DNA of 20,623 bases, taken from NCBI GenBank assembly GCA_000729835.1, contig JFHB01000338.1:1-20623 (forward strand), written 5' to 3'. Positions within the stretch are counted from its first letter, which is position 1. Each line of letters opens with the position of its first letter. Origin of the DNA: Atkinsonella hypoxylon. Taxonomy: Eukaryota; Ascomycota; Sordariomycetes; Hypocreales; Clavicipitaceae. The position numbers were made by a program, and so were the translations under genes. Positions 10,394 to 20,570 of this stretch are shown here, piece after piece. Below the pieces are notes generated by a model. The model saw nothing but the letters and a program-made list of their open reading frames with translations, did not search any database and was not told where the DNA came from.

Positions 10394-10753
10394 AATTAGC
10401 TAGAAAATACCTATTTCTATAACTATATTATAAATAGACCTAATAGTAGCCTTAAGGCAAATAAAATTAATTTTAACACTATAATTATAGAGAAAGGTTA
10501 AACCTAGAAGGAGCTTTAGCTTTAAGTTACTTATTACGTTAGCTATAACTATAAAATAGCTAGTTATAAGCACGCTATATATAGATCTAAAGATATAGAA
10601 GTTAAATGTAGCTGTCTTAGAGATATAAAAGGATAATTGCACTCTAGTAACTAGTTTTAGCTCTATTTTTGCCTATTTTATATTTTAACTAAACTAAGTT
10701 AACTATACTTTATTAACTAGCACTAAAGAGGTTTTAGTATCTAGGTAGATCTA
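10394..10753 (-). pseudogene. aspartic protease domain (inner)
   Basis: The active-site motif reads DTKTS at 10741-10727, where retropepsins have DT/SG. The following segment (10642-10400) is one of the longest stop-free stretches of the element and matches outer 14391-14633, with about 10 of 80 residues different, mostly by transitions. In the living element it cleaved the Gag-Pol polyprotein. Confidence 0.65.
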
Positions 10754-13350
10754 ATATAATAGTTCTTTATTATAGAATTAAATAGAAATCTTTAGGAATA
10801 AATTTAACTTTAGAATATTAGATTTAATAAGCTATAGCCTTATAACTACTTTAACTACTTACTCTATTTAGATTCTTTATAAATCCTTTTAGTTTACCTT
10901 TATTTAAACCTTTTTCTTTTACTTTTCTTTACTTTTAGTAAAATAGGTTTTAATAAAGTTAAATTCTAGGCTAGTTAGTAGTTCCTTAGTATTAACTATT
11001 TCTTCTTCTTCTATTAGCTAGTATTTATAGCTTTTAAGGTACTTTTTATAGTCTTTTTAGTTAGATTTATCTTTAAACGTTATTATATAGGTATATTCTT
11101 TATTATTCTATAGTAAGCTCTATTATTAAAAACGTTAAAGCTACTAAGAATACTGTAGCTCTAGCTAATAATTCTAGCTAGCCTCTAAATCCTAGTTCTA
11201 TTAAGGCTAAAGTTACTACTCTTTTAGCAGCTAATTCCCTTAGTTTTATAGTAGATATTAAGTATAATTATTCTAGTAATTTTTATAGAATAGAGGTTAG
11301 AACTAAAATTAACTATTATTTCTATTCTAGTTAGCTTAGTTACCTTAAGCTACTTTATTGTTTTTAAAGTTCTTACTATTAAATTTACTTTAAGTATAGT
11401 AGGTATTAGTATCTTCCTTATAGTCTTTTAACTTTTATTGTTTTCTTAAATCCTTAAGGCATTCTTATAAATCCTTAACCTTATTATCTACTATAGTAAT
11501 ATATATAGATCTTAGGTCTTTTACTATTAGAATTAAGTATAGCTATTATAATTCTAGATATAGCTTATAATAAAGTCTTAAAAGAAGCTAAAGATTAGTA
11601 GTTTTACTATTTATATAGATATATTAAAATACTCTAGAGGTAAATTCCCTAAATAATTTTTCTTTAATTATATTTTACTCTATAAACTTAGCTAAATCTA
11701 GCTATATTATTATATTCTAGATCTATATACTAAATTCTTTATAGATAGTAGTGTAAATAGAGTTTAAACTACTAAAAATAGCTGTTTTTTTATAGTAATC
11801 TAGATGCTACTTATACTATATTAATATATTCCCTTTAAAGAGAGTCTAGAGCTTAATGTAAATAGCTTCTTAAGCATTAATTGCACTATAGCTATAGTAG
11901 TCTTTAACAGCTTAAATCTATAGCTCTATATTGTAGAAAATAGTGTGCTTTTCTTTATATAAAATTAGCTTATAGATATTTCTATTATTAAAGGGTTTAA
12001 AGTAACTAATATTAGTAATTTTCTATATAGAATCTATTTATTCCTTAGGGGTTTAGAACTATATATTGCTTTAGTTATTCTATTCTTAATGTAGATTTAG
12101 CCTCTTATTTACTAGATTTAGCTAGAGATTATTATTTCTAATATAGTATAGTGCTTATTAATTTATATACTAATATTTAAAGTTACTAAATACTTAATCT
12201 TAGTCTTTTTTAGTATTTTAGCTCTTTTTAGCCTTACTATTATAGTATTACTTTAATAGATTCTTTAGAAATTATAGTAGCTTCTATTTTTTTAGAAAAG
12301 TACTAAAGTGTTTAAAGTATCTCTATATTATATAGTTTCCTTTACCTAAAGGTTACTTTTAACCTTACTTCTAGTTCTAGTTATCTTTTAGAGGTAAGTA
12401 AGGATTAAAAGCCCTTTACCTATAATTCTTAAGCTAGAAGCTTTATTAAGTATAGTATTATTTATTATATTTATCCTAAGGCTTAAGTATAGTCTTTATC
12501 TTTTAGACTAAGTATTATTACTTTATCTAAAGAGCAGTAATTTTATTGTTTAATTCTCTCTATAATCTACTAATTTTATTAATTAATTCTTCTTTAATTC
12601 TACTAATTTACCTACTAATTTTTACAGAAAAACCTATAAGCTATTCTAGTAAAGAGTTCCTTTTTTTAAGTAAATTTACTGCTTTCTTTACTTTATACTT
12701 TAGCTTAAAGGTATAAAACCTTTAGTAAGCCTATAAAAGTAATAAGATTTTAGCTAGTTCTTTAATTAGTAAGTTCTTTTTAGCAGTTTAAGGTATATTT
12801 AATAGATTTAGGTCTTTAGTAAGTAGTATAAATCTAGATCTTTATACTTACTTTCCTTTAATATTCTAGGTAGAACTAGCACTAGCTTTATAGATAATAT
12901 TTCTTAAGCTATTAAATCTAGATAATTAAGCTTTAGCTTTTTCTTTTAGCATTACTATTAATAAATCTATAAGGAGTTTAGTAGATTTAGCTTTATTAAT
13001 AATTCTATTAACCTACCTTTATACCTACTATACTATAGAAGCATTAATAGTATTTTAGTAAAAAGGTAGTTCTATTAGCTTAGGTTAGTTATATAATTTA
13101 AGCTGTTTATTAATAAATTTATAGTAAGTAAGATAAAGTAGTAGGCTTCTTTTCTCTTAAGGTATAAAATCCCTTTTTTAAATCTAGAAATCTAGATTTT
13201 AGCAGTAAAATTTATAGAATTAGTGTATAGTTTTAAGTTCTTTATTAGTAAAAGGAATATAGTTCTTTCTACTAAGCTCCTTCTAAAGTTACTCTATCTT
13301 AAATATTATAATTTTAGCTTTTTAAGCTTAAGAAGGGTTAGTAACAATTA

Positions 13351-13368
13351 GAAGCAATTGCTACTACT
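13351..13368 (-). promoter_or_regulatory. candidate primer-binding site (inner)
   Basis: On the element strand, directly after the 5' LTR, this reads AGTAGTAGCAATTGCTTC. It differs from the outer copy by one RIP-type change. A TGGTAGCA start is likely before mutation; the tRNA is not identified. Confidence 0.4.
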
Positions 13369-13611
13369 TATTACAGTAGAATCTAATATAGGTTTATTAG
13401 AAGTAATAATAGGTTGTTAGATTTAATAGGTTATATAAAGATTTATAAGAGAAGTTGTAAGAGTTGCTGTAGGGAGCATTTAGTAATAGTATTCTAGTAA
13501 ATAATAGTTAATTGTTCAATTTAACTACTTAAGTGTTGCTTCTAACTACTTATACATGATTGCGGTTACGTGCACTAGTGACCTGCAGGTCTGTATGATT
13601 ATCCCGTAACA
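13369..13611 (-). repeat. 5' LTR of the inner element (243 bp)
   Basis: On the + strand it reads TATTACAGTAGAATC...GATTATCCCGTAACA. The outer edge (13545-13611, the element's 5' end) is nearly RIP-free. The inward end is heavily mutated (CCGTAACA changed to CTGTAATA on the element strand). It is colinear with the outer 5' LTR (sum 15078). TATATAA is conserved (13431-13437, reverse complement). It abuts the right ATAAG duplication. Confidence 0.92.
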
Positions 13612-13616
13612 ATAAG
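13612..13616. repeat. target-site duplication ATAAG (right)
   Basis: These 5 bp match 3657-3661. Immediately afterwards the sequence continues GAAGGTACTAATGCC, matching the uninterrupted inner gag (GAAGATACTAATACC, reverse complement of 11416 downward). Confidence 0.9.
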
Positions 13617-14279
13617 GAAGGTACTAATGCCTACTACGCTTAGAGTAAATCTAACAGTAAGGACTCTAAAAACAATAAGGCAGCCTAAGGTAACTAGGCT
13701 AACTAGAACAGGAGCAACATTTAATTTTAGTTTTAACCTCTATTCTGTAAAAATTACTAGAATAATTGTGCTTAATACCTACTGTAAAACTAAAGGAATT
13801 AGCTGCTAAGAGGGCAATAACCCCAGCCTTAGTAGAACTAGAATTTAGAGGCTAGCTAGGATTATTAGCTAGAGCTGCAGTATTCTTAGCAGCCCTAACG
13901 TTTTTAACGATAGAGCCTACTATAGAATAATAAGGAATATACCTATATAACAACGTTTAAAGATAAATCTAACTAAGAAGACTATAAGAAGTACCTTAAA
14001 AGCTATAGATACTAGCTAATAGAAGAAGGAGAAACAGTTAATGCTAAGGAACTACTAACTAGCCTAGAATCTAACTTTATTAAAACCTATTTTACTAAAA
14101 GTAAAGAAAAGTAAAAGAAGAAGGTTTAAATAGAGGTAAACTAAAAGGATTTATAGGGAATCTAGATAGAGTAAGTAGTTAAAGTAGTTATAAGGCTATA
14201 GCTCGTTAAATTTAGCATTCTAAAGTTAAATTTCTTTCTAAAGATTTCTATTTAATTCTATAATAAGGGACTATTACAT
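13617..14279 (+). pseudogene. Gag C-terminal part, Gln/Asn-rich (outer)
   Basis: This continues the outer gag. It is rich in Gln, Asn and Lys, with a less mutated stretch reading LFCKNYQNNCAQY near 13730-13770 that keeps two Cys codons. I see no full CCHC knuckle, so nucleic-acid binding may rely on basic and Gln/Asn-rich sequence. A charged linker (about 13920-14220) leads into the protease. Confidence 0.6.
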
Positions 14280-14639
14280 TAAATCTACCTAGATACTAAA
14301 ACCTCTTTAGTGCTAGTTAATAAAGTATAGTTAACTTAGTTTAGTTAAAATATAAAATAGGCAAAAATAGAGCTAAAACTAGTTACTAGAGTGCAATTGT
14401 TCTTCTATATCTCTAAGACAGCTACATTTAACTTCTATATCTCTAGATCTATATATAGTGTGCCTATAACTAGCTATTTTATAGTTACAGCTAATATAAT
14501 AAGTAACCTAGAACTAAAGCTCCTTCTAGGTTTAACCTTTCTCTATAATTATAGTGTTAAAATTAATTTTATTTGCCCTAAAGCTACTATTAAGTTTGTT
14601 TATAATATAGTTATAGAAATAGGTATCTTCTAGCTAATT
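14280..14639 (+). pseudogene. aspartic protease domain (outer)
   Basis: The active-site region reads YLDTKTSLVLVNK (14286-14324), close to the retropepsin pattern of a hydrophobic pair, Asp-Thr-Gly-Thr/Ala-Ser. The third residue is Lys (AAA) in both copies, whereas retropepsins need Gly. This could be two RIP changes of GGA or an ancestral variant. A stop-free 80-codon stretch follows (14391-14633), containing a hydrophobic LELKLLLGL segment that resembles the flap-to-ILG part of the fold. It lies between Gag and RT, as in Gypsy elements. Confidence 0.65.
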
Positions 14640-15329
14640 TTAAAGATTCTATATTAAAATGTAATAGCAGTATAAGCTGTAATAATTCCGCTAAAATCGT
14701 AGGAGTATATTCTAATTAAATAGAAGGAGGTATTAGCTAATAAAAAGGCTACTGCCTACTATATATACTTAAAATCTAACCTTATCCTAGATATATTACT
14801 TAGTATAACTAACTAGGAATAAATAGTAGCCTATAACTATTTAGATAAATTTATTATAATCTAGAAAAATTAAAAGGTTGCTTATCTTTAGTATAATAAA
14901 GAGCTTAAGGCTAACTATATAATTATAAACCTATTTAATTTATATATATATTTTTCTAAGAATATTGCACCTAATAATAGTTTATTACTTACAAAAGATT
15001 ATAAGTTATAGAAAGAAGGTAATAGTAGTAGATTTAACTCTAAGAAAGTTAATAATAGTATCTCTATATATAGAATCTTTTGTCCTAAGGATATACTATA
15101 TATCTACAATAAATATAAGGTTAAGGTAGAAAACTTAAACCTAAATGTTGCAATTAAGCTTATTAACTTAATAAATAAATATAATATTTATTATAATAGA
15201 GGTATTATTTCTATGCCTAAAGACTAGTATATAAGAGTAAATCTAGTAGATAGATAGCAGAAGCAGCTAAAACCTATCTAAATCTACCTACTAGGAGCTA
15301 AAGATAAAGCTAAATTAAATAAGGTTTAC

Positions 15330-16100
15330 AATAAGCTATATTTAAGTAGAAAGATATTGTATTTAGACAACTTAGCAGCTATAGCCTACTTAGCCTTTAT
15401 AGTGTAGATTAAAACCTTAATAGAAAGGAAAAAATAAGTTATAGTTAATATAAGGCTGCTTAATAGTGTAGTAATACTAAATATATACTCTTTACTAAAT
15501 TAATTAAATATTATAGCAGATATATATAGTAAGAAGTTATTTTTACTCTTTAATGTAATAGAGTTTTTCTACTAGCTTTCTATAAAATAAAAGCACTAAT
15601 CTTATATAGTAGTAATATTAAAATAAAGATTAAAAGCATTAAATATAGTGCTTATAGGCTTTAAGAATGTATTAGCTTTTGCTTAATAGTATATAGACTA
15701 ATTATTTTAAAAGCATTAGTATTTTATATAAATCTATATTAATAACATTATTATATTCTTTAACTCTACTAAAGACTACCTTATATACCTTAATATAGTC
15801 TTATTAATTCTAGAGAAAAATAAGTTAATAATAGCTATAAAGAAGTTATTTATAAGCTACTTAGCTATTTAGCTGTTAGGTTTTATTATTAATAGCAATA
15901 GAATTATTAATATAAATAATAAGCTAAAAGCTTTTTAAAAACTTAAGTTTTTAGTAGATTTTATAAATCTAAAGACCTTTATTAATATAGCTAGCTTTTT
16001 ATAGAAGAGTATTCTATAGTTTAATATATAAATTTACTTACTATAGGAATAAAAGACTACTTTACTGTAAAAGCTTTATAAGAAAGGCTTAGCTAATAGT
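15330..16100 (+). pseudogene. reverse transcriptase domain (outer)
   Basis: This copied element RNA to DNA. Landmarks in frame 3: NIRLLNSVV (about 15447-15475), LFNVIEFFYQL around 15549, GFKNVLAFA about 15660, and YINNIIIFSNST from 15735, the Y-x-D-D motif with both Asp codons changed to Asn (15741, 15744). The first catalytic Asp also reads Asn (15552). A later stretch reads LLGFIINSNRI, then ends near SFL-stop-KSIL, matching the 'LGF...FLRxxIP' region of fungal Gypsy RTs. The gene order and motifs place it in Ty3/Gypsy. Confidence 0.88.
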
Positions 16101-16179
16101 TTACTAAAACTAATATACTAAAAGAAAGCCTAAGAAGTAATATTTTTACTAAAATCTAAGGAAGAGAAAGTATTTTAAG

Positions 16180-16680
16180 AGGTAAAGGTATACCTTAATA
16201 AAAACACTATTCTATAGCACTATAACTTTAGTAAGTATTTATTCTTTAAAGTTAATGCTTATAAGGAAGAATTTAGGCTCTTTATCTTCTAGCTTATAGG
16301 CAAATAGAATAGTTATAGTATACCTAATAAAGATATTAAAAATAATTAGCTTTAACTAATTCTTTTTCTCTTAAGATATACTTTTAACCTAAAGAAATAC
16401 TATAGATTAACTAAGGCAGAGGTAGCTATAATTATATAGAGTGTCTAAAAGCTATAGAAAATAGTTTAATTTAACTGCTATACTATTAATATTATTATAA
16501 ACTACTTATTAGCAAAAGGGATTATTAAATATACCTTACTTACTATAATAGATTTAGATAAAGCTAACCTAAAATTAGCTAAAATAGCTAATTATTTGTT
16601 GCAATTTAACCTAAGAGTCTTCTATATACTAGAAGTACTAAATTTAGTGCTAAATGCACTCTCTAGGTTATTAGTTATAG
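16180..16680 (+). pseudogene. RNase H domain (outer)
   Basis: This degrades the RNA strand of the RNA-DNA hybrid. Readable family landmarks are YYRLTKAEVAAI (about 16396-16431), corresponding to the 'YxxTxxE' motif, and the terminal NALSRL (16653-16670), the usual DALSRL end of Gypsy RNase H with Asp changed to Asn. It follows RT directly in the same frame. Confidence 0.75.
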
Positions 16681-16859
16681 TTTTATACTAAAAGGAGGCT
16701 TATAATAGTAAATTTAATAAGCTTAATGTAAGTATATTTTTTGCTAAAGAATATAGCACTATAGTAGTATTAAATAAAAGTCTAAAAGAGGAAATTATTT
16801 AAGGCTATAGTTTTAATCTAAAGCTTAGTAGAATTATAGAAGATATTAAGGACTTTTAT

Positions 16860-18080
16860 AAAAAGTAGAATTAGTAAAATTAATAAAGAAAACTAAGGAT
16901 TCTACTGTATAAATAGACTCTATAAGATAATAGACTTTTATACTATTATAATAGAAAAGGCCTATTTTAACTATATATACCTATAAAGGTTATAGAATCT
17001 ATTCTTAAAATAGTTTATAATAATTAAAACTATTTTAGCGCCTATAGAATAGTAGTAAAATTATAGGCAGTTTACTTTCTGTAAATATATAAGTAAATTT
17101 AAGCCTATATTACTTACTGCTATATCTATAAAGAAAACGTAATTAACTATAGTAAGCTACTAAAGGAATTAAGGTTGTTAGAGTTAGTTCTAACTTTTTT
17201 CTATATAATTTCGCTTAATTTTATTACTAATATACCTAAAGTTAGCTTAATAAATACTCTATAGCAAAAAGATAGATATAGCTTCTATAACTTACTATAT
17301 TTAGTAAATTGCCTATTTAGTAAGTAAATAATTCTTATACTTAAGTATATAATATATATAGTAGAAATTTAGGTAGAACTACTCTTATAAATACTATATT
17401 TATTAAACTAAAGCCTTCCTAAGTAGATTATAAGTAACTAAGATCTAAAGTTTATTTCTAATATTTAGAGAAGTATATTTACCTAAATTAGAAGTAAATT
17501 GCTTATAGCTATAGCTTACTACCTATAGATAGATAGAATAGCTAAATAAAAGAATTAAATAGTTATTATTGCTGTTTAATACTATATAGTTATAAATTTA
17601 GATATACTATAGACTATAATACTTTTAGCACTATAGCACTAACTTAATAATATAGTAGTAGTTAGTATAGAGATTTCCCTTAACAAACTTATATATAGTT
17701 TCTAACTAGCTACTATTGTTAATTTAATCTAATTAAATAATATTTCTAGTAATAGAATAGATATAAGTAATATAGCTGTACTTTAGAAGCTATACTAATA
17801 AGAGGTAAAAATAGCTATTAGTATAGTAAATGCCTTAAGTAAGATTAAATATAACGCTTAGTATAAGCCTATTAATATTAAAGTAGAGAATATAGTCTAC
17901 CTATAATTACACTAAGGATATATACTTCTAGGAAAGCTAAAAAAGAAATAGTCTCCTTAATAAGTAGAGCTATATAAGGTTCTTATAAAAGTAAGCTTAT
18001 TATTATTTTACCTAGATTTCCTACTAGATTTATATATATACTTAGTAGTATTAGTAGCTTACCTTTAGAAGCTAAGATAA
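16860..18080 (+). pseudogene. integrase domain with GPY/F-like motif (outer)
   Basis: This inserted the cDNA. A zinc-finger region with NNxNxFSAYR and TYCYIYKENV (17112 onward) fits HHCC after loss of His and Cys codons. The core reads ISLNFITNIPK (first Asp now Asn, 17217), then ISN-stop-DLKFIS (second Asp now Asn, 17436), then TAYYL-stop-IDRIAK (Glu now Lys, 17544). Downstream, VELYKVL at 17964 corresponds to the GPY/F signature VGPYKVL typical of Gypsy integrases. The domain ends near AYL-stop-KLR at 18057. Confidence 0.85.
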
Positions 18081-18189
18081 AGTAAAAACTCTTTTAACTA
18101 AAAAGAGTAACTACTACTACTAATTATAATAGAAGAGTTTAGTATAAAGAACTATTAAGAAATTAAGTAAATTTACACCTATTAAATCT

Positions 18190-18345
18190 AATGTTTCTAT
18201 AGTAGGTTAAGTAAGCTACATTTAGAATTCCTTATATAATAGAAAGAGTTCTTTACTAAAGATAACTAATAGATTTCTAAAGATAAGCTTAAAGTTAATA
18301 CTTTTAAAATTATAAATAAATATCTATAGAAGCACTTTATAAATT
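18190..18345 (+). pseudogene. chromodomain-like C-terminus (outer)
   Basis: The pol frame continues past the GPY/F motif. At 18219-18266 it reads HLEFLI, two stops, then KEFFTKDN, followed by Leu- and Ile-rich sequence. If the stops were Arg/Gln and Trp codons, the pattern F-L-I-x-W-K-x-F fits the second strand of a chromodomain, which in chromoviruses directs integration to heterochromatin. Support is the position at the integrase C-terminus plus one motif; it is too degraded to be certain. Confidence 0.42.
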
Positions 18346-18440
18346 AGAAAGAAAAGTATTAGTATTATTAAAAGAGTAATATAGCTTACTAAAAAGCTCT
18401 AAATTAGCTAGTAGAAGCTTACTACTAACTCTTTTCTTTA

Positions 18441-18839
18441 TAAGTCTTAATTTTCTTTATTATATAATAGATTATTTAAATCTCTTAGTATCTTTTTCTT
18501 TATTTCTTTATTTATTATTATTAGAACTATTAAAATTAACCTATATTATAGAATTATAGAAGGTTAAGAAGAAAATACCTATAAATCTATATACTATTGT
18601 TTTAACCTACTTTTTCTATAAATTTACCTTTACTTTTGTAAATTTTTATACTTTCTACTATATAACCTTTTTCTTATACCTTTATATATTATAAAGTCTT
18701 TATAAATTTATTAATACTATTATAGCTGCTACTCTTTCTATCCCTTTAGGCTATTATTTAGCTACTTTTAATAGTTAAATACTAAAATACTACACTAAGA
18801 GCAATAGACTATTTATAGAGTAAATTCCTATAGCCTATA
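18441..18839 (+). other. spacer between pol and third ORF (outer)
   Basis: This is very AT-rich, with poly-T/TTTA runs and scattered stops in all frames. No domain is recognised. Frame 1 is partly open here, so the third ORF may begin within it. Confidence 0.35.
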
Positions 18840-20570
18840 GAACTAACTAGCCTCTATAGAGCTACTTCTAGCCCTTTTTATTCCTTCTATAGAAAATCTA
18901 CTACTATTATTCTTTTCTTTTAGTAGTTTAAAATTATTAATTTTAGTAAACCTAAATAGCTTATTCTAAGAAGAGAATAATAATAGTAACTACACTTAAG
19001 CTATAATACTGCTACTATTTAAACCTAAAGAAGAATATATTGCTTCTAATATATATATTAATTATAATAATAGTTTTAACGTTAAGAGTAAAGGTTTTAA
19101 GTTTAAGGAGTAGAAATATAACTATAAAGGTAATATAGTAGCTATAGAGCTAAATAACATTAAAACTTATCTTATATTACTTAATTTCTGCTGCCTATAT
19201 AGCACTTTTAGTAGGCCTAGAAGTACTAAAGGCACCTTAAAAGTTAATAAGTTTATCTTTAGCACTATTTCTATAGAAATTAAAGATAATATTAATATTA
19301 CTAATATAAAGCCTATTACAGAAGACTATAGTTAGTATTGCTACACTAATAGAGCTAAAGAAAAGATATAGAATATAGAAAATACTATTTACACTTATAT
19401 CTATAAATTTACTCTTAAAGGCAGTACAATAGATAAAACTAGCATTAAGGTCTTTAAAGATAATATATATTACTTACTCTAGTAGAATATAGTAATATAT
19501 ATCTTTAGGATTTATAATAACTGTAAAGTAAAGCACTAGAACTAGCAATATAAAGGTAAGAATACTAAGGCATCTATAGGTAACGCTAGAGTAGCTAGAA
19601 GAGGTAAGATATAGGCAAAAGCAGTAGCTACTGTATACTACAGTAGTAATATAGTAAAAAGAGGTAAAGAAACTATTACTATAGATTTATTTACTAGTTT
19701 ACTATTATAGGTAGTGTTACTTACTATTTACTTCTTTAATAAATTTAGTAGAATTAATAGCACTATTATAGGTGCCTTAGCTAGTATTAGCTATATAAAC
19801 TTACTCTTTATTCTATTAACTAAGGTACAATTCTAGAGCTAGTATAATAGTCTCCTTTAGAAGAAGTATAAATTTAATGCTAAAGAAATAATTAAAGCTT
19901 ACCTTAAGGACACTCCTATAGGTAGCAACGCTATATAGAAGTAACTTAACCTTTATATTACTAAAATTAATAAGTTAAATAAAAAGATTAACTAGGTTAA
20001 AATAAAAGCTAAAGAAGGTCTATTTAATAAGTAGTTTAATAAATTATAAACTATTATTTATAGTATATATAACTAACTAAATAGTATAAGTTAATTTAAT
20101 AAAGGTATTAATAATGTTATTAATAAAAATAAAACCTTACTAAAGGTTGCTAGCAATATTAATATACTATAGGCAGAAAGCAAATGTCTATAATATAAAA
20201 TTAACTGCATTTATATAAACTTCTTAGAATGCTTAACTAACTAGCTTATTGCTATATAAAGCCTCTTTAGTAATAGATTTAGCACTATTTAATGTAAAAG
20301 AAGTGCTTAGTTTATACTAATTAACTTATCTTTAATATATTTCTTTTTATTAATTCTATAAAAGATACTTTCTACAGTAAAGCTAACGCTAACTAAGGTA
20401 AAAACGCTAACTAAGAGGCTAGCTATAAGTAAACTAGTAGAAATGCCTATTAAGCGTAAGACTAGCGCTTTCTAGGTAAAACTCTTCCTAAAGCTACTAG
20501 AAACGTCCTTTAGCTTTACTTTCTAGAGAGAACTAACAGCTTACTATAACTAACTAATAATTTACTGCTA
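18840..20570 (+). pseudogene. third ORF of the outer element, function unknown
   Basis: Frame 1 is open for about 575 codons apart from RIP-type stops. In the 300 codons 19021-19920 I count about 12 TAG and no TAA or TGA, which is what mutated Trp and Gln codons give and not what random AT-rich DNA gives. The readable product has: hydrophobic segments near the N-terminus (about 18860-18960); a basic stretch GNARVARRGKI (about 19582-19614); a second hydrophobic region (about 19682-19830); and a Lys/Asn/Ile-rich C-terminal half resembling coiled coils (about 19890-20200). I do not recognise a family. The position 3' of pol matches env-like or other accessory ORFs of some LTR elements, but nothing proves a membrane or envelope role. 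Confidence 0.6.

Larger units (their letters stand above)
6593..13306 (-). pseudogene. gag-pol polyprotein of the inner element
   Basis: One continuous frame of about 2,240 codons runs from 13306 down to about 6593 with no frameshift, so gag and pol appear to be made as a single product. The family start codon (ATG at 1772 in the outer copy) reads ATA here. In order on the element strand: Gag (about 13306-10754), protease, RT, RNase H, integrase and a chromodomain-like tail. Dozens of TAG/TAA codons interrupt it, and RT's two-Asp motif reads YINNIIVF. Domain positions are given separately. It lies between the primer-binding site and the third ORF and would be transcribed from the LTR at 13369-13611. 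Confidence 0.85.
3662..13611 (-). mobile_element. inner complete Ty3/Gypsy chromovirus-like element (9,950 bp)
   Basis: This full-length copy lies on the - strand, bounded by two 243-bp LTRs and the ATAAG duplication. Reading from right to left: 5' LTR, primer-binding site, gag, protease, RT, RNase H, integrase, chromodomain-like segment, third ORF, 3' tail and 3' LTR. It belongs to the same family as its host copy and has the same length with no net indel. It is saturated with RIP-type changes, including loss of the gag start codon, so it is non-functional. It must be younger than the outer copy. Because the two LTRs differ mainly by C/T and G/A changes, LTR divergence cannot be used to date it. 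Confidence 0.93.
13617..18440 (+). pseudogene. gag-pol polyprotein of the outer element, 3' part
   Basis: The frame broken at 3661 resumes here in phase (E-G-T-N-A-Y-Y-A) and stays in one frame (codons starting at multiples of 3) through the Gag C-terminus, protease, RT, RNase H, integrase and chromodomain-like segment to about 18440. Breaks are TAG or TAA codons, with no frameshift. With 1772-3661 this gives about 2,240 codons, long for a single Gypsy polyprotein. The first ~300 bp are much less mutated than the matching inner sequence. Confidence 0.85.

Noticed and set aside
10400..10642. 80-codon - strand frame as an independent small gene (and its twin 14391-14633)
   Set aside because: Both are stop-free stretches inside the pol frame, within the protease region, not separate genes.
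1467..13611. Treating LTRs at 1467-1709 and 13369-13611 as the two ends of one element
   Set aside because: They are in opposite orientation, and the target-site duplication plus resumed gag frame show that they belong to two different copies.
13627..13809. 60-codon + strand open frame starting at ATG 13627
   Set aside because: It is the shifted frame of the less mutated gag segment. The true gag frame (from 13617, in phase with 3661) continues into the protease.
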